Assembly (NCBI GenBank): GCA_942492635.1
Contig: CALOFP010000001.1
Span: 806,001-870,000 of the forward strand
Direction: 5' to 3'
From: CALOFP01 sp942492635
GTDB taxonomy: Bacteria > UBP6 > UBA1177 > CALOFP01
Length of the DNA: 64,000 nt
This document shows positions 44,137 to 56,600 of this stretch, in pieces (position 1 is the stretch's first letter; each line of letters opens with the position of its first letter). The notes beneath the pieces are model-generated. The model searched no databases, had not been told where the DNA came from, and saw nothing but the letters and a program-made list of their open reading frames with translations. The position numbers were made by a program, and so were the translations under genes.

Positions 44137-45475
44137 TGCAACTCCCTTTCATTTTTTGTTTAATAAATCTAATTCGATTCACCTTTACTCCTAACTTCAG
44201 AAATTAATAAAATTATCAACAAATCCTCAAATCAATTCGTGGCATCACCGCATTCAACCACACATCGGCGTTTTACATAATTTACCTCCTCACTCTAAAA
44301 AACAAATAGTTTCACAACTTTCTTTATTGTTTTTTCAATAAATTAACTTCATTAGCCCAATCTATCATTAACTATTAATTATCCGCATTCTATTAATACT
44401 AACTTTTTAAATTTTTTTTTAAAGTTGGTATGTTTTTCTCTAATCTTACTTCCTTTATTAGAATTGCCGCTTTCTAATTTTTTGTCAACTTTTTTTTCTT
44501 GCAAGGTATCATTTTTCTAAACAAAACATCTTTAACATCACACTCTAAACATCTTTATTTTAACCTATACGTTTCTCTTATACATATTCTTACTTTTTCC
44601 TTAAATAGACTTTAAATTCAAATCCCAACAAACCTTAAATACTTTTTTATCTCTTCATTTCACTTACTTACAAAACTCTACAATTAACTTAAAACAAACA
44701 TCTAAAGCACTTAATGCAATTCATTTTGAAACCTTTTATGCATCTACTAAAAAACAGCTCAGCACACACCACCAAACCAGCAACAAACCTCTCTACAAAC
44801 ACAAATATGTATTACATTAATTACTCTTTATCCACAACTTAAATATCTTTTAAGAATTATTTGTGTTATTTTGAGGCAGCTTTGAATCTTTAAATGATTT
44901 TAAATATCCTCTTCCAAAAGTTTGATAATTTAATCATATCTATTTTCTTCAAATTCAGTTTCTCTTTTATTGAGTCTATTTTGCTTTTAATTCTATTCTT
45001 TTTATCTTTCCTGAAATCAACTTTTAGTGTTAATCCTAGCCTTTCAACTTCGGAAGCGAATTTCAGAAAAATTGTTTATGAGATTCATGACATCCAACCA
45101 CTCGCCTTCTATTATTGTTCCCATCGGTGTCAACATGCTTTTCACTTTTTCAACTTTCGCTACAAACGATGAGAGGCTTGTGCCAAAAACGTAACTTACG
45201 ACTACGAGGTCGCAGATTACATTAAATACCACACCCTTGTTTGATGAAAGCAGGAGTATCAACAGAAAGGAGAGGCTGATTTTCCAGGCCGAGGGAAAGA
45301 GCTTTACGCTACAGAAGCCGAAAAGGAAATCGCTGCTCTAAAAAAGGGGTCTTCTCCAGAATCTGTGGGTCTAAGTTAAGAAATTCAGCTTAAAGCTAGC
45401 AAGATTTTGAAGATAATTTTGAAAATTTACGCATCCTCAATATCTTTTTAATCACGACAAAAAAAAGGAGTGAGG
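44137..45475. other. AT-rich gene-poor stretch
   Basis: About 1.3 kb, very AT-rich, with short T- and A-runs. The few open stretches (e.g. 44894-45172) lack ribosome sites and look like chance. Near 45430-45478 a pair GCATCCTCA/TGAGGATGC brackets the start of a transposase remnant. No RNA gene or CRISPR repeats seen. Confidence 0.6.
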
Positions 45476-45550
45476 ATGCGCCTTAAAACAATACTAAATC
45501 AAAGCTTACAATTCAATAAATTCATAATAGATGAAGCAAAATTTTCTTGA
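45476..45550 (+). pseudogene. N-terminal scrap of an ISL3-type transposase
   Basis: ATG 45476 after AAGGAG encodes MRLKTILNQSLQFNKF, which resembles the opening of ISL3-family transposases (MRLKTILN...F), then stops after 24 codons. Directly abuts the RHS fragment on the other strand. Confidence 0.45.
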
Positions 45551-45555
45551 TTGTA

Positions 45556-45706
45556 ATTGACGACTTCATCTGTTTCGCTGTTTGTTCTGCTCTTGAGGTT
45601 GCCGCTGAGGGTGTATTCGTAGGAATTCCCATATTTGGTCAACCTGTCATGACTGTCGTAAGTTATTTCACTTGCAGGGATACTCTTTGCGGAATCGGAT
45701 GATTCA
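45556..45706 (-). pseudogene. Orphan RHS/YD-repeat fragment, duplicate of part of the RHS gene
   Basis: About 150 bases nearly identical to 47530-47683 inside the giant RHS gene: SAKSIPASEITYDSHDRLTK and YEYTLSGNLKSRTNSETDEV, with three point differences and a 3-base deletion. Both sides are unrelated to the parent, and it has no start, so it is debris of a duplicated or displaced RHS cassette. Confidence 0.85.
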
Positions 45707-45787
45707 TACAAAATGGATTATCCATTATCCCAAAGCATGTGTCATATTTATAGATCTTCAACTTAATAACATCAAACCCATACAACT

Positions 45788-46486
45788 TTAAACAAAAGTA
45801 ATTAAAGCTGTAAAAACCAATATTAAAAGGAAAGAAAATCCAAAAAGGTAGCTCCAAGTCTTTTTTTTGCGACTAATTTTCATAAGATTCAGTAAAGTAA
45901 AAAGAGAACTGTAAAAATAAATTAAAGGTAATACCACTATTACAGTCGTAAAGAACAGCTGGGAAAAAATAATGACATTGTAGTCATCTAAAGTAAGAAA
46001 CGAATTCTTCAACACATATAGGGCGAGCCCTGAAAGCAAGAAAAAAATTGCAGCCTTAAAGTTCTTTTTAAACAAACAAATCCATTTTAAAACATCATCA
46101 CTACTATTTCCCATTGAATTAATAAAATAGCTTTTACCTGCGTAAAGAAAAATGGGAACGACAATAATCATGGAATTGCTAACTATCGTCTGAAACAGAC
46201 TAAAAAAAACGGTTAAATAGTACTTGTTTATATAGCAAAAAGAAAGAAGGAGACAAATGAAAGATATTGGCCAATTTTTTCTTGCTTTCGAATTTAATTG
46301 AGAATCAACATTCAAAATACCGGCAAATGCAAAACCAGCCACATAAACTATAAAAATCAAAAGATTTTTTATCAACGCATTACTAACAAAAAACAATAGT
46401 ACACGACCTGTTCTCAGCTCAGAAAAAAATGTTATCATCAATGCAAAAACAATTAAATGGCAAGCAAAATATTTTACAATATTCAT
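45788..46486 (-). CDS. Multi-pass membrane protein, probable immunity to the RHS toxin
   Basis: 232 residues from ATG 46486 (AGGA 5 bases upstream), 10 bases after the RHS stop. About six hydrophobic helices, e.g. YFACHLIVFALMITFF, LLIFIVYVAGFAFAGIL, AAIFFLLSGLALYVL. No family recognised. Its position directly after the toxin domain is where immunity genes sit in polymorphic toxin loci. An inner-membrane location fits protection from a toxin acting on peptidoglycan in the periplasm; the immunity role is inferred. Confidence 0.65.
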   Translation of the reverse strand: MNIVKYFACHLIVFALMITFFSELRTGRVLLFFVSNALIKNLLIFIVYVAGFAFAGILNVDSQLNSKARKNWPISFICLLLSFCYINKYYLTVFFSLFQTIVSNSMIIVVPIFLYAGKSYFINSMGNSSDDVLKWICLFKKNFKAAIFFLLSGLALYVLKNSFLTLDDYNVIIFSQLFFTTVIVVLPLIYFYSSLFTLLNLMKISRKKKTWSYLFGFSFLLILVFTALITFV

Positions 46487-46496
46487 AGTTTTCCTA

Positions 46497-49400
46497 TTAC
46501 TCAACTATCAATGTACCCAGTTTCTTAATATCCGTATTATCTGTCTTGCGAAAGAACATTTTCCTCCACCAAGGCTGAAAATTGTCGGAAACTGTATCTG
46601 TTTTAGTGTTGTTCAACATATCTCTTAAACCAATCCATTCATCATTTTTCGTTGCGGCTATGCACCCTGTAGTACGACCGGGTTTGTGCAATCTAAAATG
46701 ATCCCTTCCTGTTGGACCATGAATGTCGTCTCTAGGACTGTTATCAATGAAATCCAATCTAAAAAAGTCTGGATTAGGATGGTAAAGAATCTCATATTCT
46801 CCTTTAGGTATTGGATCACCGTAGGGCTTACCACCAGATTCAACACTGATTTCAAAATGTTCTCCGGTATCTGTATCGGTAGCGGATAAAACACCGGCTT
46901 CAGAGTTATAAAGAATTTCCACAACTAATCCTCTCGTATCCACAAAATTCACCGGATCATTGCCGCAATACTCATAAAGATTCAACGTCCCACCTTTGAA
47001 CCTTATCGGATCTTTTGCTGTCCATCTTCCGGTTTCTGGGTCGTAATCTCTTGCTCCGAAACGAACGAGGCCGGTATCCTTATCGTGCAGGCCTCCGGCG
47101 AAGCCGAATTCGATGTCGAATGTGCCTGTTTCGCTCGCAATTTTTCCGAATGTGTCGTAGTCAATTCTCTTTTTAACATCACCTGTGGATGATTCCACTA
47201 CCATTCGGACACTTCCGATATGGTCTGAGATAACCAGGTACTTTTTCCATCCGCTTGAGGTGTTTTTCATGATGTAATCCGGAACATTCTTTTTGGATGC
47301 ATAGACATAGTATTCAACCAGATTGTTCGACGCATCGAGTTTTGCAACAGGGTTGAGGCTGTCTTTATAAAGGAATTTGTATTCCCAGATATAACTAGGC
47401 TCTCCAATTCTTTTGACAAGTTTTCCTATTCTCCTGTTTCTTCCGTCAACAATATACTCGATTTTTTTAGTTTCGGAAACACCGTCACCAATATTTACTT
47501 CAAGTAGATTACCGAATTGATCGTAGTGGTAGTTGACGACTTCATCTGTTTCGCTGTTTGTCCTGCTCTTGAGGTTGCCGCTGAGGGTGTATTCGTAGGA
47601 ATATTTCCCATATTTGGTCAACCTGTCATGGCTGTCGTAAGTTATTTCACTTGCAGGGACACTCTTTGCGGAATCGGATGATGTAAAGGATGTTCTGTTG
47701 CCCTGTTTGTCATAAGTGTATGTTTCAATTACTGAGTTGTTTTTACTGACCTCTATAATTCTTCCTGCATCATCGTATTCGTAGCTCTTTGTTACTGCCG
47801 GTGCATCCTTTATTTTTTCTTCAAGAGTGGTGATTCTTCCGAGATAATCCCTGTGGTAGAATTCTTCACCAATTTGGCCATTGTATTTTACATTGAAGTA
47901 ATCAACGGCACCGTATTTGGAAGTGACCTCTTTTATTTCGCCATATTTATTGTAGGTGTAAACTTTTTTAGATTTCACTGTGTTTCCTGTGACATTTTTT
48001 ACCACACTGATGAGTGAAGTGTTCGGTTCATACTCAAATTTGATATCCTCAACTCCAGAAACAATTCCATAATCATCAATCGCAATATCAACACCTTTGA
48101 AGGACAGTTTAGTAGGCTCCATAAAATCGTTATACGTCATGGATACCGCACCCCAGGTGCTGCTGTTTACTTTCAAGCTTTCACTACTTAAAAGTGATCC
48201 GTCGTAAGTGTAGTTCAGCGTGGCCACATCGCTTTCATCGCCTCTTTCTATGGTTCTTTTCATACTTTCGAGTTTTCCTAAAGCGGAACTCGAGCTATGA
48301 TAACCATATTCCACTTTTCCATTGCTGCCGATCCTCACTTCTCTCAACTTACCGTCTCCGTTGGTAGCGGTTCCGGAATCACAGGAGTTATCCCAGCAGT
48401 ATTCAATTTTCTCAACGCCACTATCAGACGGGATTTCAACAGAAGTTACCCGAAGATCCTTATTGAGACCGTAGGTTGTTTTAAGGTTTCCCGCTAAAAC
48501 ACCTCCAACTGAAGGCGGCTGGTAGTACTGTTCCGTATCATAAGGATCGTAATTGAATTCGTGACGCTCATTTTTCGGAGTTGTTATGGACACCATGTTT
48601 CCGTCGGCATCGTAATCGAACAGAACGTCTCTGTCACCGGGAAGAGTAGCTGCCAGAGGTCTTCCGATGTTGTCCCAATCTGTGAAAGATGTTGTTACAG
48701 ACTTTGCTGAATTAACTTGCACCTTAACTGCCTGTAGATAGCCTCTTCCATTGTAGGAATACTCTGTCAGTCTTGATCCCTGAGTTATTTTGTGAATCTT
48801 TCCCGAAGCCGCACCGTTTCCAGCTCCATTGTATTCATATTTAACGGGATTGAATGTGGTTCCTGCACCGAAACCGGCTTCTATCACCCGACCTACGCCG
48901 TTAAGTACTTGGTAGTTTTTAATATTTCCGTGTGCGGCACTTTTCTCAACGGATATCTTTCTGTCTGATCTTGTGTAGGTATTTATGATTTTTCTGACAG
49001 AGTCCAAAGACTGAAGATCAGCAACAGGTGCCGCCCCACCGACAAAATATGTTGTGGTTGTCAATGAATCAAAGTCCATCATCGCTTCAGAATCTTTGAA
49101 AAGGATCGGAACGCCACCTTCCCTTTCTTCTTTCACTATTTTTTGGTAGGTGTGTGAGCCGGTTTGGTACAAAGTTTTGTCAATACTTGGCTTCGCCGGT
49201 CCAAAAACTGAACTCGGAATGGAGTGCTGTTCTAATTTAGTGCCATCGCTTTTTACCACCTTTGAGTACATTCCATTCATCGATTCAGCAAACTCATTTG
49301 TCCCGTCTGGCTTTATCACAACTGCTTTTTTACTTATCCCTCCTTCAGAAAAGTATTTTGTATTCACTCTTCCCTGAGGTGAAGTCTCCTGAATTTTCAT

Positions 49401-52400
49401 TGCAACCCTGACAGATTCCTGGAGAAAATTTGAAGGAGCTGATTTAAATACAGAGACTCCGTCCTCATCTTCCACCGTTTCGGAATTTATATTAAAAGTT
49501 CCGCCATTCGGGTATTTAATTTCATTTAAACCTCCTCGTGAATTGTACTCGAAATCATAAGAATGTTTTGGAGTTGACTTAGATGCTATCAGTCCTTTCG
49601 GAAGATCACTTTCTTCATGGTATTGGAACGCGTATCGCTCTTCTCCGTTTGATATACTTTTTGCATAACCTTCTTGATCTAAAAGAATTGTTACAGAATG
49701 ACCACCAGGAGTAGAAAATACTACTGAATTTCCAGATCTATTTATATTCGTAACACGTCCACCGAAACAACTTTGATCGTTTCCTGAACACTCTTTTATC
49801 TGTGATAGAAACCCATTGTCATCATACTGGAAGAGATAAACGGGATGTCCGGTCAAAGCGTTAACTGTTTTCATGTGCTTTCCATCTTTACTGAATGTAT
49901 AGATGTGATCTCCCTGTGCAGATGGTACTTTAGTTTTAAAAAGATTTGACTGCACCTTGAGAATCCTTGCTGTACCCCACCAGTTACCACTATTGTCTGA
50001 AATTGCATTTTCAGCGACATATAAAGAGCCATCTGCTCCAAAATCTATTCCCGAAGGCATTGTTATGTCAAAATCTCTGGGATGACGCATATCATTTGCT
50101 TTTACTTCCGAATATAAATGATTGAAAGCATCATCTCCCAATCGATATTTCTCAGTACCTGTTCCCAGAACTATCTCTATTATGCTATCCTTATTACCAC
50201 CAGGAATTTTACGAACAACGTTACTAACTTCATTTACCACACCCTGCTCTTTTTTCAACCAACTTACACTATCTGACATGTAGAGATTATCATCTTCATC
50301 AAACACAAGTTTATCAGGAGCAATTAACAGCGCTTCTCGTGCAGGTACTCCATCACCCTGATAAACTGTTTTTGCCATTAATCCAGGTTTGCCGGCGACT
50401 ATTTCAGAAATATAAAGACCATCGGAAAAAGGATGCTTCACCAATTTTTTTACACAGTAATCGGTTGTTGAGCTGTAGTAGAGCTCCCCTTTGCTGTTGA
50501 AGGTAATTCCGAGCATCCTGTCGGACGTTTCGAAAATTTGATCACAAATGCCTTTTCCTTCACTGTTAAAAGCCAGGCGACATATTCTGTTTTTCTGTAC
50601 AGATGCTTCTGTAAAATAAACGCTATTATCCAATTTGTTATATGTAATGGCATCTATAGGATTGAATCCGTACATTGGGGTACTGTAAACCAGTTCCGCA
50701 TTGCCCGATTCTGATGAAATATCGTATCTGTATATCCTGGCAGAACTATTTCTAGTTTCATTTCCCACTCTATCCGCCATACTCCTTAAAATATAAATAT
50801 TATTATCTTTGGTAATAGCGATACTTCCTATTGTATCAGCTGTAAAGTTCGGTCTATTTGAAGGAAGTCCTGACATATTTTCCAACTCCCACAGAGTCTT
50901 TACTTCCTTCGTCTCAGCATCCATTACTTTAAGATAACCGGCCTGCACCGTAAGTGCTGTAAAAAACAGATCTCCATTCTGATGAAAATCAATATCAGGT
51001 GGGTTACCATGACCATGTGCAATAGTGAGAACCATATCTCGATTCAAATTCGACTTCCCGCATCCCTCTGTAATTACTCCTGTACGTTTGTCATATACTT
51101 TTTGCACATTAAGAGCAAATCCCCCCAATCCAAAGGCATCTTTGTGTCTGATTTTTCCGGCATTTGAACTCCAACTTCTGGATGCTCTATATTCATGTTT
51201 TTCATTACTGTTATCTGGATTTTTAATATAGTAAATGTATTCTACCCGGACATTTACAGGCTGGGCTCCCTGTAATTCTCGATTATACTGATCTTTAGGA
51301 CTCAAGGTTATGTTGTACTTCATACCCGGAGACAAAGTATGCTCAATGTCTTTAGATAGGGCTCCCGAAACAACGCTAATTGTCTCTATACAGTCACAAT
51401 CGCTTCTGTCTTTACAGGTTTCTTCACATGAATTCCCAATCCAGCAAAATTCACTTCCCGAATTACAAAAAGCTCTGCTACTTGATCTTTCTGCATAAGT
51501 CGTAGTTACGATCACACCTACGAGCTCATCAGAGATCGCACCTTCATTCAGTATAGGAACACTCAACACTTCTTCGTTTCTTCCTATAGCTCCTCTATTT
51601 GAATAAGAAAGAGAAAACGGAGTTCCTGGGATATCAACAACATCACACAATTCTTCTTCTGAAGTTATGTAGGGTTGCGGAGGTGACGGGATATCCGGGA
51701 GTACCAAAGGAGTCGGATTGTTTCTTGCAAAAGACCTCGAGCGATTTTCCGAGAAAAATTTTCCGCTATTTCTTACTCCGAAAGCCCCAAATTTATCGAT
51801 CGGAATTCTTATAAGATTTAAAGACTCGTCAGGAGCTTCCGAATAGTATATTTGATGTAAGTTGTCTTTCTCTTCTTCCGAGAGTGTGAAATCACTTGAT
51901 CTAACATCTACTTCAATACCTGATCCATTTCTTCTGATTTCAATCGCTACACCTTCTTCAGACTGCTCCCACCTGTTTTCTTTCTCATTATAAAATTCAA
52001 CACTGAGTGCATGTCCTACAGGTATATTCTTGTAGTTTTCCATGTAAACAGCGACAGGAGTACCATCGATCCGCAACTCTTTTTCAGACGTATTTTCTTC
52101 ACTTACATTTATTATGTAACTGAAATTTTTCCCCTCTGCTGACCCCGGAGAATATGAAGTTATATTTTCATTTGTGCCCGCCGAATATTCTGTTGCACTA
52201 ACAACAATAGAGTTCTCATAGTCAATATTCTCAACACTGGTATTCCTGTCATAAAAATAAGGTAATGAATCGGAAGCAAAAAGAAGAAGTGGAGCTCTCT
52301 CCGCTGTACCTTCTCCCAAAGATGTGGATTTGTGATACTGCCATTTTCCAGGAACGATACCGAAATCCTTGATCTCTGTAGTTTTCGCATCCTTTTTCAC

Positions 52401-53014
52401 AAGAATCAACTCTCCAATTTTGTTGTCTTTCTGCCAACCTACATTAACTGTTCTCTGTGATGTAAGGTAACCGTTTTTCCTGAATTCTAACGTATATGTG
52501 CCACCATTTATTACCATCTCATATTTTCCATTACTTTTTTGTGTTGAAGTGAGACCGTATTCAGGATGGTTGTATATAGAAATTGCAGGTGTTACTGAAG
52601 GAATTATTTCGTCTCCATTGGTTTCATAAACATTTCCAAACAAGAGAGCAATCCTTTCGTCTTTGAGCAGATCAGGATTCACACCACTTTGAACTGGATT
52701 GTCCCCGGTAAAAAGATGAGAAACCAGCATTTTCATTGTTGTTGGAATAGTCTGGTCAAATTGAGCAACATCTCCTCCAGCGGGAACAGTTAATGAAAGA
52801 GTGGAAAAATTGGTAGTCAAATCGTTTTCAGTCGCCTGTTTAATATCAAAAGCTCTTACTGCAAGATCGTAACTATGATCCGGCAATAGCGATTTTATGC
52901 TGTAATAGCATAATCCAGCAGAACAGACATCTTCGTCATATACTGTTTTTAGAAGATCCCCATCCACATATATTTCATATTTCCATATAAAAGAATCATC
53001 TAGTGCCTGATTCC
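46497..53014 (-). CDS. Giant RHS/YD-repeat toxin, C-terminal part downstream of IS200 insertion
   Basis: About 2,170 residues. In order: an FN3-like piece; a carboxypeptidase-regulatory-like domain (NGKYEMVINGGTYTLEFRKNGY); NHL-type propeller repeats (MPSGIDFGADGSLYVAEN); many YD repeats; the RHS core (FGFAGGLHDKDTGLVRFGARDYDPETGRW, ending NDPVNFVDTRGL); and a 142-residue toxin tip. It has no signal peptide and no credible start: the only option is a TTG inside the IS right end at 53033 without a ribosome site. It is therefore the 3' part of the gene that begins at 57214. Joining 53653 to 53014 keeps the frame. It is silent or inefficiently made unless the IS leaves. Confidence 0.88.
46500..46925 (-). 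other. C-terminal Tlde1-like L,D-transpeptidase toxin domain
   Basis: 142 residues after the RHS core. GDPIPKGEYEILY and then HFRLHKPGRTTGCIA give the His-x7-Cys layout of Tlde1/DUF2778 toxins, which use a YkuD-type Cys to attack peptidoglycan stem peptides or swap D-amino acids in the periplasm. Both catalytic residues are present. Confidence 0.7.
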
Positions 53015-53652
53015 AGTCAACGACCACCCCCAAAGGAGGTGGCTTGGGATTTGCCCCTAAAAGGTGGCATGTTCTAATAAGTTTTCAATATAACCGCAGG
53101 ATCTACCAATTATTTAGATTCTTTTTCCTGCTTTTCCTGATACTTTACATACTTGCGAATATTTTCCTCATCCAATCCAACTGTAGTTAAGCAATAACCT
53201 TTTGCCCAAAAATGCCTGCCCCAAAATCTTTTCCCAAGCCTTTCGAACTTGTTGAACAAACGGACTGCCAACTTGCCTTTCAGATATCCCATGAAATCTG
53301 AAATACAATATTTTGGTGGAATAGAAATTAGAAGGTGAACATGATCTTCCTGAACGTTGAGTTCAATAATTTCTACCATATCTTTATAACTACAAAGTTT
53401 ATATATCTCGGCCCTCACAAAAGCCTCAACATCTCCCCGAAGTATTTTGAAACGATACTTTGGAGTAAAAACTATATGATATTTGCATTCATAAACACTG
53501 TGTGATAACTTGCTTAACCTTGTCATTATGTACCTCCTCAAAAAGTGCCACCTTTTAGGGAGGTACATCATAATCATTTTTTTTCACAACCCCTAAAAAC
53601 GCTATAAGCTTTTTAGCGGACTACTGCCATAGGCAGTAGATTAAGTGAATCT
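53015..53652 (-). mobile_element. IS200/IS605-type element carrying only tnpA, inserted in the RHS gene
   Basis: 638 bases. The 5' (left) end has hairpin CTACTGCC-ATA-GGCAGTAG (53621-53639); the 3' end has hairpin CCACC/GGTGG (53024-53042) followed by TCGTTGACT. There is no inverted repeat at the very ends and no duplication, as expected. Host sequence is GATTGAAT on one side and GGAATC on the other; joining them restores codons Ile-Glu-Trp-Asn-Gln and the long frame. A TGCCACCTTTTAGG motif is present near both sides of tnpA in opposite orientation. Confidence 0.85.
53110..53526 (-). CDS. tnpA: IS200-type Y1 (HUH) transposase TnpA
   Basis: 138 residues from ATG 53526, with GAGGAGG 6 bases upstream; a longer frame to 53577 lacks a site. 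HUH motif in EDHVHLLISIP, catalytic Tyr in the C-terminal helix region (ENIRKYVKYQEKQ). The start HSVYECKYHIVFTPKYR is typical of the family. Acts on single-stranded DNA; no TnpB is present. Confidence 0.93.
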   Translation of the reverse strand: MTRLSKLSHSVYECKYHIVFTPKYRFKILRGDVEAFVRAEIYKLCSYKDMVEIIELNVQEDHVHLLISIPPKYCISDFMGYLKGKLAVRLFNKFERLGKRFWGRHFWAKGYCLTTVGLDEENIRKYVKYQEKQEKESK

Positions 53653-56600
53653 ATTCAATCATAGCTCCGAAACTTTTGGGATCAGCGTGAATAGTAGCAT
53701 CTGCCGGCCATGTTGGTGCGGAAGTGTCAGGAATAATTTTAAATTCAAAAAGTTCACTTGTTGTCGCAACTCTGTGTGGGTTATCTTCAGAAACAATTTT
53801 CCAAAAATATTTCTTGTTAGGTAAAAGGCCCTCTATTTCAAACTTTTTGTTCGCCCCTTCTTTCGCGCATAGTTTTATGTAAGAACCTGCCTGACCTGGA
53901 TGCTCTAAAAGTTCTTCAGTACAAACTTCAACAAGTTTCATATTGTCGGGAGCATCTCCGAAATAAACTGAATAAACAATATTGTTTTCATCTGGATCGC
54001 CACCAGTCCACACCAAGCTGATCTTATCAGTCGTACCTGAAACAAAAGCTGCTCCATCACGGGGAAATATTGCCTCAGCTTTATGTGGAGCTTTGTTCGG
54101 CACACACATTCTAAGTGAAAGATCGATGTTATAACCCCTGATACAACTGCCTTTATCAGTCATACCATGATTCTCATTTATTTTCACACATCCATCTGTA
54201 GGATTGACTATCTCTTCCCCTGGTTTGCAATGACAACTGATCTGTTGCAATTCTGTTGAATAGAAACATACTGTGCCGGGATAGTATGAAGGACATGGAT
54301 CATTCGGATAACAACTTGTTGGAACACAATTTCCTTTACTGTCTAAAACAAATCCCTCTCGACATTCACATGCAGCATTTCCATAAATATCGAGTTTACA
54401 AAAAGAATGTGTTGGACAATCTTTCTGTTTGCAGGAGTTCTCAATACAAACAAATCCATCTGCTACGGCCCCCTTTTCACAACTACAGAAAGGATCCCCT
54501 GTAGTTTCATCGACTAAACATTTACCTGAGTTTCCACATGAGATATTTGAGCAACTCTTTTTAGTGCAATTCCCATATGATCCCCATTTACCGTCGACAC
54601 ATTTTCTTTTCTTCATGTAACCAGGCTGGCAATATCTTGTTTCTATTTCAAAATTGCCATTTCTGCACTCATCACGGTCTATACAGTTACTCCATTGTTC
54701 CCATTTGCCTTTATTACAGCTCCTTGTTTTCTCTCCATTCAAATTATGCCCACAAGCTATCTGCTCTATAGAACCTGTATTACACACACCCTCAACACAT
54801 TTATCTGCTTCTCTTACAAAACCATTTTTACAAGTCCAATCACAAAGCCCTGGTTTCTCCCATTCTGTCCCATTCCATTTTACTGTAACTTTTTTAACTA
54901 TCGGAAGAGCATTAAGTGGGAAGTTATTTAAATCATCGTTACAATAGACACTCTTTGTTTCTGATCCAACACAAGCACCTTCGATTTTTTCAAATCCTTC
55001 ATAACATTCCCAATCGCAAGTAGCAGCTTCATTCCATGCACCAGTACTTTCATTCCAAGTCACCTCGACATCAACCAATATCGAAGTGGCGTGTTCAGGC
55101 GCCTCGTTTTTACAGACCTCAGTTTTCGTTATTGAATTATCGACACAACTACCATTTTCCTTGTGAAAACCATCTTCGCATTCCCACTTGCATTCTTCAG
55201 GCGTGCTCCACTTTATTCCATTCCATGTGGTAGTTACCTTACTTTTTATTAATGTTGCATGCTCAGGAAGATCTGGTTCTTTACAATCTTCCTGTCTTGT
55301 ATTAGAAATACATTTTTTATAATCCTCTGTGTGATATCCGGATTTGCATCTCCAACTGCAGTTTCTTGGGGAACTCCATTTCGTACCATCCCAATAAACT
55401 TCTACATCTTTACTGTCGAGAGTTGCATTTGCAGGCGGATTATTCGGACAAGAAACCTTTTTAGTATTCGAAACACATTTTGATGTGTTGGGATCTTTAT
55501 GAAAACCATCATTACACTCGCAAACAGGCTGTCTTAACAGATTAACTTTACATCTTGAATTTGAAGAACATGAATTGTTTCTACACACAACATCTTCACA
55601 TTTACCTTTTATACAAGATCCTTGATAATAACATTCGCCTGGTTCACATCTCTTATGACAAGTTTCCAGAGTACCTTCATAGTTATCGTCACAGGAACAA
55701 TTCGGTTCGCCTTCTTCACTTTTTATACAAAATCCATTAACAGAACAGTTTATAGTGTTGCATACATCAACACACTGCATATATCCTGAGTTAACATATC
55801 CTTTATTACATTTACAAACAGGTAGTTGACCGAATATTGATTTTTCAGGAACACATTTGCCGTTCCAGGAGCAAGAAAATCCTTCGCATTCGCCTCCACA
55901 GATATCATCTGGCTGTTCCCAACTATCTGCAGTAGAATTTTCATTCATTGTGGTAACCCTGACCTCACAAGGAAAGTCACCACACTCACTGTTGTTTTCA
56001 CATGGATTGACACATTCGAGATTATTTGCATCCAGAAAGTATCCGTCATTACATTTACAAGTTGCCTGTCCATTTTCAGATATACATTGTCCGTGACCGG
56101 AGCAGCTAACATTTATACATGGATCAGCGACACACTCCTCCCTTGACCAGACTTTGCCTGCAGGGCATTTGCTAACGCAATTAGGTCTATTTCCACTGTC
56201 GTACCTCAAAACAAATCCAGGGTCACAATCATATGAAACAGAGGAAGAGCTTCCGTCATTAATACATTGACCATTTTCAATTTGAGCTGCATTTTTACAT
56301 CTATCAACAACACAGTTTCCATTTATCTCAATATAACCGTCACTACAGCCACAGAATGATATCCCATTTTCGCTTTTACACTCATAGGCATTATTGTTGC
56401 TTCTACACTGATATGAACTACAACTCATGTGTTGTGGTTTGAAATCTCTGATCATCAATGGAGTATTCTGCAGTGTCAAACCTGTAGAGTATGAATATTT
56501 TTCAACTGTTTCTCCGATCGCAAAGTTTTCCAATGACTTGCTGAACAATAAAAACTGTCCAGGATTTGTGTATCCGGATGTTGTCTGATCTTGTGTGCCA

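Noticed and set aside
44894..45172. 92-codon Phe/Leu-rich frame in the AT-rich region
   Set aside because: No ribosome site; composition fits random AT-rich DNA.
53015..53075. TTG at 53033 as a real start of the RHS toxin half
   Set aside because: It lies inside the IS right end, has no ribosome site and gives no signal peptide.
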